From contig JASSKH010000031.1 of the NCBI GenBank assembly GCA_031763025.1, positions 4,079,783-4,143,782 on the forward strand: 64,000 nt of DNA, read 5' to 3'. Position numbers and translations under genes: made by a program. The stretch comes from Macrocystis pyrifera (taxonomy: Eukaryota > Sar > Phaeophyceae > Laminariales > Laminariaceae). Shown here in pieces: positions 46,542 to 57,244 of the stretch. The notes under the pieces are model-generated. The model did no database searches, had not been told where the DNA came from, and was given only the letters and a program-made list of their open reading frames with translations. Positions within the stretch are counted from its first letter, which is position 1, and every line of letters starts with the position of its first letter.

Positions 46542-47896
46542 TTAATTAAACGGCGATGATGGGCGAGGTGGGGACGAGGAGAGTGTAAAATAAAGCGAAG
46601 ACGGGTGTAGGCTAGAGGGAAGGAGGGGGTGGGGGGGGGTAGGCGTGCTCATTTGTTGGTTGCTTTAGTCATTTGACCATTGACCACGCATCCCTTTCGA
46701 GACGGAGCACCGTTCCTATTCCTAAAAGAGACACCTCCAACATTTGGAATTTGGGCGCTCAATACGTTGTTTCCACATATTACATAGAGACGTCGTGCAA
46801 ATCGTATCCCCTTCCTGTTTCGAAGCCCTGAGGGGGGGAGAGGTGTAGTCATTGTCATGCATGCCCGTAAGAGTATGGCTGTAGACCCTCGCATCACGAC
46901 AATACCGGGGCGGAGCACGTCGTCTATTTACACACCAGGCAGACATTGTTAGCATTAGGGAGACAGGAATCGCGGCATACACACGCACATAGGCGGAAGC
47001 ACGGCCCGGCACCCACACCAAGGGAAGAGCTTGATGCGAGACTGCTGTTGTACCGTGGCTACCGCGATGTACAACGATTGAGAGCTGGAAAAAACGGCAG
47101 TGTGATACCACTAAACAGCAGCACATAATTGTTTAAGAAATATCGAATTGTGGAGGTCGGAGGCGGATGGCGTTGGGGCTAGGAATACGCCCGGAATGGC
47201 GTCGACGGTGGTGGCGGCGGCGGCGGCGGCTGGGGCAGCGTTGTTGTTGGTGAAGGTACTGCGCTCGGCGATGACGTGGCTAAGCGCGTGGGTGACGCGG
47301 CTCCTTGACTTGTACTCCGAGGTCAACTCAGGGGAAGCAGCATTGTCACGCGAAGCCTTGCGCGCGGCACTGATTCCAACGCTCTGCGATGTGTCTTCCG
47401 AGAGGTCACTGCTACCGTTGGTGGTGGTGGTGGTGGTGTCGGAAAAGTCCCTTCCGACACCAGCACCGCCACCGCCAACAGTAGCAGCCACCCCGTGGAA
47501 GAAACGACGCAGAGCGTTGGCGTCATTGCCACCCGCAAGGCTTCGCGCCAAAACGTTGCTTTCCCCCAGCTAACCGCGGAGGTCAAGGCAGCGAGCTGCG
47601 TCATCCACGCGCTTATCCAGGTCATCGTCAAACACAGTACCAACACCGACAATAACGCTGCCGCCGCCGCCACCACCAATGCCGCTGACGTCAAGCCGGG
47701 CTTACCCCCAGCCCCGACGCCACCCGCCCCCCGTTCCCCCGCTACCGACAAGTCTTCTTCTACTTCTTACCACAAAGGAGATATTGTACCCTCGTGGAAA
47801 TCCTTCAGCATGGTCTCGTAGAGCGGGCTCAACTTGAAGGCTTCTTTCTTAGCGTCGCGAGCCTGTGGTGCACATCAAGCTCGCACATGAGTTTGC
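46542..47896 (-). repeat. 1.36 kb tandem unit 2
   Basis: Near-identical copy of unit 1 (few substitutions, a GCC repeat-length change near 47215), hence a recent duplication. Same head-to-head linker core centred near 47450 and the same 5' exon fragment at ~47863-47790 minus. Confidence 0.85.
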
Positions 47897-48355
47897 GTTA
47901 AAACCACGGCGATGATGGGCGAGGTGGGGACGAGGATAGTGTAAAATAAAGCGAAGACGGGTGTAGGCTAGAGGAAGGGGGGGAGTGGGGAGGCGTGCTC
48001 ATTTGTCGGTTGCTTTAGTCATTTGACCATTGACCACGAATCCCTTTCGAGATGGAGCACCGTCCCTACTCCTAAAAGAGACACCTCCAACATTTGGGAT
48101 CTGGGCGCTCATTACGTTGTTGCCACATATTACATAGAGACGTTTGGCAAATCGTATCCCCTTCCTGTTTCGAAGCCTTGGCGGGGGGGAGGTGTAGTCA
48201 TTGTCATGCATGCCCGTGAGAATATGGCGGTAGACCCTCGTATCATGAGAATATCGGGGCGGAGCACGTCGTCTACTTTACACACCAGGCAGACATTGCT
48301 AGCATTACGCGCGAAGCGCCGCGAGGTGTTCGGCGTGTTGCATAAATGGTGGGGG
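47897..48355 (-). repeat. 1.36 kb tandem unit 3, partial
   Basis: Starts GTTAAAACCACGGCGATGAT and matches units 1 and 2 until the R500-derived piece (48185-48350), then runs into block D upstream sequence. It shows where the unit was born: the R500 piece next to the gene. Confidence 0.75.
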
Positions 48356-48710
48356 GGTATGGATCTATAGTGGAAATATTGTTTCTAAGATTCAATGCCA
48401 GAGGTACACGCAGGATTCGAGACATGAAAAGCGGTACAGAAGTTGGAGCGAAGTATACACCGCACTTGATCACCTCGCTTTCGCGTGTTTATCTCACTTA
48501 ATTAAGGCTTTTGATTGATCGATTTGTGGACGTTCAGGTAGCACGTGCTGGTGAGCGCAAAAATGACGAAACCAATTACGAAAATAGACACGTGCTGCAG
48601 TCACAAGAGGCCCAGGAGTCGTTTCACGCAAGATATCGTTTTCAACGGGTATATGTCACCAACAGCCTGATAGACATGCATTATTACCACGTTCGCCATC
48701 CCACAATAGA

Positions 48711-49022
48711 CTAAGTACGATCAGTGAAGAGTAGAACAACATATCGTTCGGGGAGGGGGGGGGGGCGTACAGAGGAATGACTTTATTTCTGCCGTTTTCC
48801 ACGTAAGCCATCGTGAACCTGATCACGTTTGTTTGTGATCTGACAGTAGACCACAAGCAGCTACAACAGGCTAAGTACAATCAGTGAAGAGTAGAATATC
48901 ATATCGTTTGGGGAGGGGGGGGGCGTACAGAGGAATGACATCATTTCTGCCGTTTTCCACGTAAGCCATTGTGACCCTGACCACGTTTGTTTGTCATCCG
49001 ACAATATACCACAAGCAGCTAT
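48711..49022. repeat. Direct tandem duplication, 2 x ~160 bp
   Basis: CTAAGTAC.ATCAGTGAAGAGT, CGTACAGAGGAATGAC and CTGCCGTTTTCCACGTAAGC occur twice 160 bp apart. It sits in the upstream part of block D. Confidence 0.85.
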
Positions 49023-49034
49023 GGGGTGTTCTCG

Positions 49035-49130
49035 ATATTTTGCACGGCCGTAGTCATATGACCATTGACCCTCGCATCCCTACAATGCCGGGACGGAGTA
49101 CGTCGGGTTTTCACCGACCAGGCAAACGTA
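49035..49130 (-). repeat. R500 3' fragment
   Basis: Minus-strand 3' end of R500 (CGGCCGTAGTCATATGACCA as read on plus, then CTCGCATCCCTACAATGCCG). Counterpart of the fragment at 31957 in block B. Confidence 0.75.
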
Positions 49131-49450
49131 GGGGAGGGGGGAGGGCTCATGGAGAAATCGTGATTTATATATTATACCTGTTTCCCCCGTCAGGACGTTG
49201 TTCGTGGTTGCTCTCTTTCACTGAAAGTGACCTGCATGTGCTCCAACGATATTCCGTCGAACACAGGTATAGACAGAAGGGAAAAAAACTACCATGTCCT
49301 CGAAATCTGCATTGTTTTATTTTCCAGGGCCACCGAACTAATTCACGACGAATGATCTACTGCTGTTGGTTCAGCCCGGGATCTGCGAAGGAAGCGTAGA
49401 AAATTTGTTCTTGTCGTTGGTGCTGCCGCGCTCAACCTCTTCAGAAATAT

Positions 49451-50599
49451 AGTCACGTGTTTGATGAAATATTACTTGGAACTGAGTAAGAATACCTTTG
49501 CAGATAATGGCGACGAAAGCTAAGAGCAAGCGGTTGTTGTTGCCAAAATCATTATACAACGCGCGACAGTACTTAAAAACAAACGGAAGTTTGGATGCTT
49601 TGGTTGAATTTTGCTCGAACCATTGAAAAATCGTTGCACAACACTAAAATTAGTGTAGAACACACCTTGTCTCGCATGATTTTTGTCGAGACGAAAACCC
49701 AGCAACATGATCACGTCAAGATCTCTTGACAGGAAAAACCGATGACGTATTCAGAACTGCTGCCGAGAGTAATTGAAGAGTAGGTGCACCCGCTGCGTGT
49801 GTTAAGAGTATACGTTCTGCAAAGGAAAATAAAAAACGCAAATTATATCCACTTTGTTTCACTGGCTAGTACTGCTGCTGTACCGTAACTCTTTAGAAGG
49901 AGAGCGGCCTTCTGGGCAAGCCACAGACACAGTACAGTAAGCAGGAGTCACCCTTTCTCGCTGGTTTGGCCTCAAACGGTTCTCGTCTGCTGAGGTAACT
50001 GGTGTACCCGAGCTACAAGCAAGAGCGAGCCGTGAATCAGCCAGGAGAGGAACCAAAATAAAAAACTATAATTTTTGCGTCCCTGTAACGTCAGAGCCAT
50101 GAAGGTTAATGCGCCTCCGACTGAAGATCACTGACAACAGATGAAAGTCCGTACGTGTTGGTGAGGTGAAGAACGATGGTCAATTGGATGCACGTTTGCT
50201 TCGGTGTGTGTGTGTGGACGCATAATCTCGATAGACAAAAATTCGAGGGAGTGCCACTCTTCTGGGTATGAAAGCACGCACGAACGCACGCACGTGTTCT
50301 CGAAAATTGGCTCGTGAATTCCTTTCTAGAGCTACAGTCGGTATAGCTTTCATCGGAATTAATTGCTGTTCTTCGGGGGTTCCGTAACCTTATTTGCTTT
50401 AAAGGGCTTCCACCTTGAAGTCGCGCAAAATGGTTTCTAGAGGCCTGACCTCGACCATTTGCTATCAGTTGAATCGCAGTTCATAACGACAGCGCAAACA
50501 CGCGCGCTATACCACAACAACGCACTTTTTACAGCAATACTACTGTAGTTGCGCGTATATTCTACAAAGCGTGGTCAGAGACCGAGATATGTTATACTC
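49451..50599. other. Unique stretch, no recognised gene
   Basis: Short frames only, none with motifs or paralogues. No MITE or satellite. Confidence 0.4.
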
Positions 50600-52038
50600 T
50601 TACACCTCACGTTTGTTTCAACATCGAGTGCAAAGTTGCTTGCACTTTCTTGTGAGTGCTGAAGCTCTCCGAAGCTATGGAGCTACTTTTAAGTTTCATC
50701 CTGTCCGTACCAACACACATTGGGCGAGTCACCTATAGACCGGGCCAGATGTAGTCTTGAAGGTACACGTTGAACCTGCGATTCAGCTGTCCTCGATAAA
50801 ACTCAGCTGTGGTCGTCATCGGCACTAATTGACCGACGACGGAATCTTCAATCTCAGATATTTTGACAACCTGTTTTTTTATTGCACAGGGGGTTACGAG
50901 AAAAGCAGCAGGTCGGGGACGCAAAGTGTAGGGTGAGGGTCACGAGGGGGACGTAGCAACCCACGTCGTGATCATCAAACGTAACGCAAAGCTCTACATC
51001 ATAGAAATGGTGTTTAATCGGTTCTACAGCCGTACCTCGATCTACCACGCGCCCCTCCCTGAGAACTGAATTGGTTGCCACACGATGTACTACATAACAA
51101 ACATCTCCCCTGACTACGCACAACACCACCACGTACGTTGCAAGCTAAACGCGCGAGGCATGTCATTTCGACAAACATACACACAATCCATGGACGTCGT
51201 TGCCCGGTCATCAAGCTAGGGAAATACGAAGTGCCTAGCACGTATGCCCACATACACCCGCGATCCTCGGCCCTACCCTACACGTCTTTGAATTCCGTTG
51301 CCGAAGCTCGTCTGGGAGGTCGCGGGTACGTTTATAGTATTATGTGGAATTCGTTTGGGCTCACCTATTTTCAGAATGGGGTACCGCTCTTCCCTTGATG
51401 AATTGTCGCCCTGACCTTGGTCAACCCACGCCCAGCCTTTTGGTGAACTGGACAGTTTGTTGAGAACGCAAGGGTGCTGCCGGCGGCGAGTTCCCTTAAT
51501 CGAGGAGTCGCCGTTTAGGCAGCCCTGTTTGCAGTCGGCCTGTTGTGCGATAAGTCACGATTGGGTACGATCGGAGATGCGTTGCTCTGAGTTGTGGGCG
51601 CCGCGACCGTATGCACTAGCTTTGAAATCTGATAATAGAAGGCCTTAAGACCACTAGGGGATGGGCTCTAGATCACCCCTTACGGCAGGAGAGGAATTTT
51701 GTTTTCAATAGCGGCGCATATAGATAAACTATCATATAAAAATAAAGATATCGAAGTAAGTTCCCAGCGTTTTCGATGTGGGTGGCTACAGCTATCGAAT
51801 TTTTCGCATTGTTTCCCCTAGAGGTGCCTTTTCCAACGTTGGTCACCACGAGCGCTGCAGTTAAATCTCCGCCATGGAGATAGACGCATTCTAATGGAAT
51901 GGTCGTTGGCTGTCCATGGTATATTTCAGCTCAGCTCACCTCATCGGAGTATGCGTCATGTCAAGTAAAGGGCACAAATAGGGCGTCTGCGTTGCGGCTG
52001 AACGCATCACGAATATATACTAGCACCATACTACTGTA

Positions 52039-52147
52039 TATTACGGGGTTACATAGTTAATAGGACCTATGTTATACATAAAAACTATATATTTACCTAT
52101 TTTTACTAACAATATTTGGTCCTATTTACTGTGGTCTCCCGTAATAG
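52039..52147 (+). mobile_element. MITE-1 copy 14
   Basis: TATTACGGGGTTACATAGTT ... ATTTACTGTGGTCTCCCGTAATA, forward core. In the loop of the inverted duplication. Confidence 0.9.
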
Positions 52148-52533
52148 TACTACTTTGGATCTAGAACAATAACTCGATCTGGCAGTGTCCACGACGCCGA
52201 GCTATATACTTATCCTGCATAAGTGTTTGTATTCCCCTTGCTTCTCAGGTGCTTCCTTCTCGGCGCCATTTGCCGCTCCAATGATCGTTGGGAGGGCGCT
52301 CTCGCTCCCACAACAACGGCAGCAGCAGTCTCAACCCCAACAGAGGTTTTGCCCTTGTCGTCGTCACTGTTAGCCCCGTCAGGCTTGCCTGTAGTTTTGC
52401 GATGTTTATGATGATGATGTTACACAGTAGTATCAATAGTCTTAATGTACCCCGGGGTCACGAGCTATCTGCCACACAGCCGCTGCGCTTTCTAACTATG
52501 GTGTAAATTGCAATCCCTCGTTATACTGTTCAG

Positions 52534-52659
52534 CTGCTTGAGCTTGGTCAGCACAAGGGGCTGACTCCAGTTGATGTTGCTGCGCGTGGACACTGCTGTG
52601 AGCGACTGGTGGCGCCCAGCACCTCCAAAATAAATCACATACCGACAAACCTCGTGTGA
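52534..52659 (+). CDS. Ankyrin-repeat-like last exon
   Basis: After CTGTTCAG the frame reads LLELGQHKGLTPVDVAARGH then CCERLVAPST and stops at TGA. GLTPVDVAARGHCCERLVA fits the ankyrin consensus (G.TPL..AA..GH.E.V..LL), with LLELG as the end of the preceding repeat. Only one repeat is visible; 5' exons are not identified (a weak candidate is 52249-52370). The stop follows directly, so this is a last exon or a decayed fragment caught between the inverted arms. Ankyrin repeats mediate protein-protein binding; no partner can be inferred. Confidence 0.5.
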   Translation: MLELGQHKGLTPVDVAARGHCCERLVAPSTSKINHIPTNLV

Positions 52660-53767
52660 CACCCCCTGTTCTCTGTCCGTTGGCTATCCAGGCGTTGGGG
52701 AAATGCTGTAGTTTTTGTCGAACTACATGCGGTTCGAACAGACGGCGGGTAAAAAATACTGCGACACGTGCGACGGTCGTGCTCCGACGTTAAACAAAAA
52801 ATGGATGGTCCAGACCCCATCCCCTAATGGTACTGAAGCCTTCCACGGTCAGGTTTCAAACCTGGTGCACATTACTATCGCGGCGCTCACAACTCAGAGC
52901 AAAGCAACTGGAATTGTACCCAATCGTGACTTTCCGCCCAGCAGGCCGAGTTCGAACAGGGCTGACTAAAACATGACCCCTCGAACAAGGGAATTCGCGA
53001 CCACCAGCACCCTTGGGCTTTCAACGTGTTGTCCGGTTCACCAAAAGGCTGGGCGTGGGTTGGCTGAGATCCGGGTGACAATTCCCCAAGGGAAGCGTGC
53101 TTGTGAGGGGCGTTACCCATCCCAAAAGAATTCGTGAACACAGGCGAATTCAGCAGAAAACCCTACGCGTAGCCGCAACCTCCCAGACGGGCTTAGGCAA
53201 CGGATTCACAGGCAAGGTGTGTAGGGTAGGGTCGATGGTCGCGGATTTGTGCGAGCGTACGTGGTAGGCTTGCATTTCCCTTGTATGGTGGCCGAGGAAA
53301 GACGCTGATGGGTTGTGCGTATCTGCGTTTAAATGTTCTCGCTTAGAGACTGCAACGTACCTGGTGCTGAGTTTGTCACGGGGGAAGATTTTTATGTCAC
53401 ACATTTGGTGGCCAGCGATCCAGTTCTCAAGGGAGGGGCGATTGATAAACCGAAGTACCACATAATCGACTAAACTAGAACCCTATAGAATTGCGTTTTG
53501 CCAAGTATCCCGTCGTGGATTGCGGTGTCTCACTCGTGAACCTCGCACTTTGTCTTGCTGCTGTTTTGTAGCCTCTTCTACTCCGGATGTAGAACATCGA
53601 AGATTGGAGACTCTATCGTCGGGGAACTACTACCACGGAACATTTCGTCGAGGACAGTTGAATTGCAGGTTCAACATGCAACCTTCGGGACATCATCTGG
53701 CCCGGTCTACAGGTGACTCGCAAAGTGTGTACCAGGTATTGATACGAACAGGGTGAATACTAAAGTG

Positions 53768-53880
53768 ATTCAATAGCTGCGGAGCACTCTGGCAAGAAAG
53801 TGCAAGCGACGTTTGCCCTCGATGTCGGCAAATACACAAGGCGTGTGCGGACCTCTTTCTGTCTCAACAATGCTAAAAAA
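53768..53880 (-). CDS. Possible short terminal exon
   Basis: Minus strand after GACTGTTTTTTTAG, reading IVETERGPHTPCVFAD then IEGKRRLHFLARVLRSY, TGA. The 3' half is duplicated in the left arm near 50622 (ATCGAGTGCAAAGTTGCTTG). Weak: one copy only is open. Confidence 0.2.
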
Positions 53881-54629
53881 ACAGTCAAGTGAGTCTCCTT
53901 TTCTTCCTCTGCTCATAGCCGCCGCGTCTGCCCACCCTCTCCAACAACCAACCCCCGACCCCCCTCCCAAAAGCTGTTTATGTATGCACATGGAACTCCC
54001 GTGCATAGTTCTTCGCGTTCCTATACGAGCTGCTGCCATCATCTTTTAATATAGAAAGTGCATTTTCAAGCCCATCCGCCTTGACATAACAACAAGGAGC
54101 CAGCGATCACGGCAGCGGCAACTTTCCAGACGAACGATGTCCTTGCCGTATGGTAAGAAGAAGCCTAGATATTTCCCTATCCCCCCCCCCCCCCCCTAAC
54201 CGACCCGGGTTTCACACCCAAAATAAGTACTCCTTCAAATTCTCGTTTGTCGACATTTTGCATCCCCGCACACCCCCGAAGCAAACTTGTACCGTAATGA
54301 CCAACGTTCATCACCTCACCGACCCTCACGAACTTTCGGCTGCACCTAGTTGTTTTCAGTCAGAAGCGCGTTAGCATTTCGGGTGCCAAAGGCCCAGGGA
54401 TATGAACCAAGGAGTTTGTTTTCTTTTATTTTCCTCATGGCTCGTTCACAGCTCTTACAAACAATATTTGGTTTAATGCTCGGGCGCACCTGTTACCTCC
54501 GCAGACGATACACGATGAGACCAGAGCAAAATAGAAGGGATGGTACCTACTATTAATACTGCTGTTTATGTGTGGCTTGTCCAGAGGACCGCTGAGGGTC
54601 AACCTTCCTTCGACAGAGTTACAGCAGGG
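53881..54629. other. No recognised gene
   Basis: Contains a C-run at 54181-54196 and TATTAATA at 54551. Nothing else. Confidence 0.4.
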
Positions 54630-56170
54630 GAGCATTATTCGCGGTGGCAAGAGGTGGTTGATCGTGAGATCGAGTTTGAACGGATGCGTGTTCAAGATTT
54701 TGTGGTAGAACTCCGACCATCGTTTACGAATTCGTACCCTACCCCGCAGAAGCGTACCACTCTCGTCCCAAATGAACAGCACCCTAGTCCCTTTCAATCC
54801 CACCGTACTCTTCAGGTGCTTGTAAAAACTCTGTGGTCGTTATTCACTAGGAGTCGTTTGGTTTCGGCGAGGTACTCTTTAAAATATGCTGTGCTCCTGT
54901 GGCAATCATCTCCTGCAGGTCGTTACACGCAGATCTCAGTGTCTTCCAGGCGGTTCTATCTCGGGGGTGGACACGCAAGAATTGTCGCGCAACCTCCCTC
55001 GCTGTCCATGGTATTTTGAATGTGGCCAACGTTTCGGCAGACGCACACCATTCATGCCAGCGGTGGCGAGGTGGAGAGAGTGGTAGCTCTTTTCCGACCG
55101 CACCAATAATAGTCGAGGTGAAAAATTCAAACATTCCAGACATACTACGGGGCTGGGTAAGTTAGCTGAGAGTGGAAACGGCTCTCGCGACTACTCGTTG
55201 ACGACATTTTCCATCGGATGTAAACCTCTGCCTGTCGAACTCTCGGTGTTGTCGGTGTTTTCGTATTGATCTGTTGGGTGGAAAGGGACCGCTGAATCGG
55301 ACTTTGATGTTCTAAATTCTGTGGTCGAAGTCGGCCCTAGCGGGGGGCGGAGGATGCCAGCGTTAATATCATGTACTCTAGGTCGATAGACTTGACGGGT
55401 TAGGATGTAGTCGATTCGCTCACGGTCATTCGGGCGGGTGCCGTTATATGTTTCGATATTCCGCCCTTGCGTGTACTGAAAACGTGTTGGTGAGGGCTCA
55501 CTTGCGATTGGTGGCGAACGGTAGAATCCGTTTGCCATTATCGTCACCGCACCCTTCCATCCTCTGCCCATTTCGCGCGTTTGCATCCATCAGCACAAAC
55601 ACTCTTTCGTTGGAATCTACTGCGCCAAGTCCTCCAGCGTCTGCCAGAAAATACGTTTTTGTTCGGCGTTCTTGGTCCAATCAGTTGGAGCATACGCAAC
55701 GACAAAACTGACTGCCTCGCATTTACCTGTCAGCTTAAAATGCATAGACATAAGCCGCTCGTCAATGAACTGGTGAGTGTACACATACTTACTGCATAAC
55801 GATTCCTTGACAGCTACAGTAGACCTAATCCGTATAGCTCTTGCCTGGCAGCTGTTTGTTTCTGACCTGGGCAGAAAATGCGATACCCTGCTACACAGAA
55901 CGTCGTGCTGCCGGGCCTCCGAGTTTCCTGCAGGCGAATGAGGTCACAGCCGAGGTGCTGGCCCTTCACCAGTTACTAGTACACGCTCGTCACGTCCGTA
56001 CCTATTCTTCCTCTTTACAGCCACGGTATTCACATTGTAGGTCGCTACCGCCACAAGTGCCTCCTTATGTCTTGTACGAGCCTCACGTGCTGCTTTCTTT
56101 GTCAGCCGACGCGAGCCTCGTCCCCGCCTCCTTTTTGGTTTCTTTTGTTTTTGCTGTATGGCGAATGTGA
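54630..56170 (-). mobile_element. LINE remnant: AP-endonuclease domain and linker, no reverse transcriptase
   Basis: Minus strand. Basic leader RRLTKKAAREART (~56120), then endonuclease motifs in order: VATYNVNT (~56050), DERLMSMHFKL (~55765), VVAYAPT (~55715), VLMDANARNGQRMEGC (~55600), RERIDYILTRQ (~55425), and DFDHR-type end (~55310). The linker to the reverse transcriptase follows: AREVARQFLRVHPRDRTAW (~55000) and GTLLRGRVRIRKRWSEFYHK to LLPPR (~54755-54640). Similarity stops there. The reading frame changes at least three times and has internal stops, so it is dead. LINEs usually lose their 5' end; here the 5' part is kept and the polymerase is missing, pointing to a later deletion. Confidence 0.8.
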
Positions 56171-56640
56171 CTTTCCGTGGCCCGGTACGCGCCTTGGTTT
56201 CCGTTGACTGGGTGCAGCCGTCCCGGCCAACGCCGACACTCCCCTGTCCCATCCTTCGTTTCGTGCATGCGTACCCACGATGTGGCAAGCCTCTCCACTC
56301 CCCCGCCTGCCCATGTAGCGTTCTCTGCTGTGGCGATGTACCTGGGATGATTTCCTTGGCGTCGGGGACAAGAGAAACAAACATTACCACCACCCACACG
56401 GTACTTACAGTGAGCAGGCCACCAGCCGGGCCTCGCAAGGTTCCCTCTTTACCCAGCGCGAAGCTCGATGCCCGTGTTACTGTCGTTAGACTGTTGCAGG
56501 TCCTGGCGGCCTTCCTCGGCCCACCCCAAGGACGGAGCGGGCCGAAGGAAAGTTCTAGCCCCCCCGGCCGAAGGAAAGGTTTAGCCCCCCGTGGCTGGTA
56601 GATATACTTACTGCTCTGGTCGGAAATGCAAAGACCGTTT
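56171..56640. other. LINE leader or flank, no gene called
   Basis: A minus-strand frame continues upstream of the LINE leader to 56438 and may be its 5' region. CCCCGGCCGAAGGAAAG is repeated at 56536-56580. Confidence 0.4.
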
Positions 56641-56753
56641 TATATCGATGTTTATACCCCATCGGTCCTTATATTTCCACCAATATTGATAGATGATATT
56701 TATCATATTACCGGACCCTGTAGGATGGAAGCCGACCCTTTGGTATTTTCGGA

Positions 56754-56765
56754 TCCAATCAGATA
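56754..56765 (+). promoter_or_regulatory. Conserved CCAAT-type box upstream of secreted gene II
   Basis: GGATCCAATCAGAT, 280 bp before the ATG; counterpart of 18450. Confidence 0.4.
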
Positions 56766-57034
56766 CTATCTGGTATCTTCGTTGTAACGATCTTGCGCAA
56801 CTCTATTTTCAAATCAATATGATACCACTGCACCACTGCAGCCCAGCGTGCCTGCCTGTCAAGCTGTCCGTCGGTACCGATGAGCCGATAGTCCCATCTT
56901 ATCACACATGTCCACAACCATCGCCCATAGGCCACAAATACATCGGCTCGCTGCTGGCACCCGCGAGAGCTCTCCTTGCCCTTGCGATTTATCTCACCAC
57001 CAGCAGTGACAACAGTAGTAGCAGCAGGCAAAAC

Positions 57035-57244
57035 ATGAAGGCTTCGTATTGTTTCCCACGGGGCTTTTTCCCCGGAGCCGCGGCCCTACTTCTGGTTCGG
57101 AGTCAGGTCTCCGCCAAACCCAGGAGCTATTGGGATGGGTGGAGGGGCATGGTCAAGGCCTGTGACTATTTCGACAGAGAGAGGAAGATCGTGGCGAGCG
57201 GGACGACCACTTTCCTGCGCCCGCTGAAATACGAGGCCCCCATG
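57035..57244 (+). CDS. Secreted-protein gene II, exon 1
   Basis: 70 codons ending ATG | GTGAGA, phase 0. Signal peptide MKASYCFPRG, hydrophobic FFPGAAALLLV, then RSQVSA, followed by KPRSYWDGWRGMVKACDYFD, IVASGTTTFLRPLK and YEAPM. About two-thirds identical to gene I over 69 residues; the mature half is better conserved than the signal peptide, consistent with protein-level constraint. The frame is open upstream to 56693, but conservation in frame begins at this Met. No counterpart of exons a, b or c was found before the translocator exon at 62799, so this copy may be truncated or have different downstream exons. Confidence 0.7.

Larger units (their letters stand above)
41790..49450 (-). repeat. 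PGVDG block D (inverted segmental duplication)
   Basis: Reads on the minus strand from the block-B upstream sequence (49450-49160 matches 30600-30850; 48700-48360 matches 31640-31930) through gene parts (47880-43768) to the downstream end (42720-41790, with CCCTT tract and CCCTCCCACTGCAACCATCG). 42740-43600 is unrelated sequence replacing the equivalent of ~34.2-35.7 kb. Confidence 0.75.
50600..53840. repeat. Inverted duplication, ~1 kb arms, ~1.26 kb loop
   Basis: Left arm 50600-51605 and right arm 52865-53840 are reverse complements in several blocks: GGTTCAACGTG..CATCTGGCCCGGTCTA near 50740 and 53690, ACCTCCCAGACG near 51315 and 53185, and CCCTTGATTCGAGGAG-type text near 51500 and 52980. 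A frame with RGQLN.RFN is open in both arms (minus at ~50790, plus at ~53660). The arms look like diverged copies of a gene fragment, but I cannot name it. Confidence 0.65.

Noticed and set aside
45755-47573. Long overlapping frames on both strands
   Set aside because: Both strands carry the PGVDG linker because of the head-to-head palindrome; they are fragments, not new genes.
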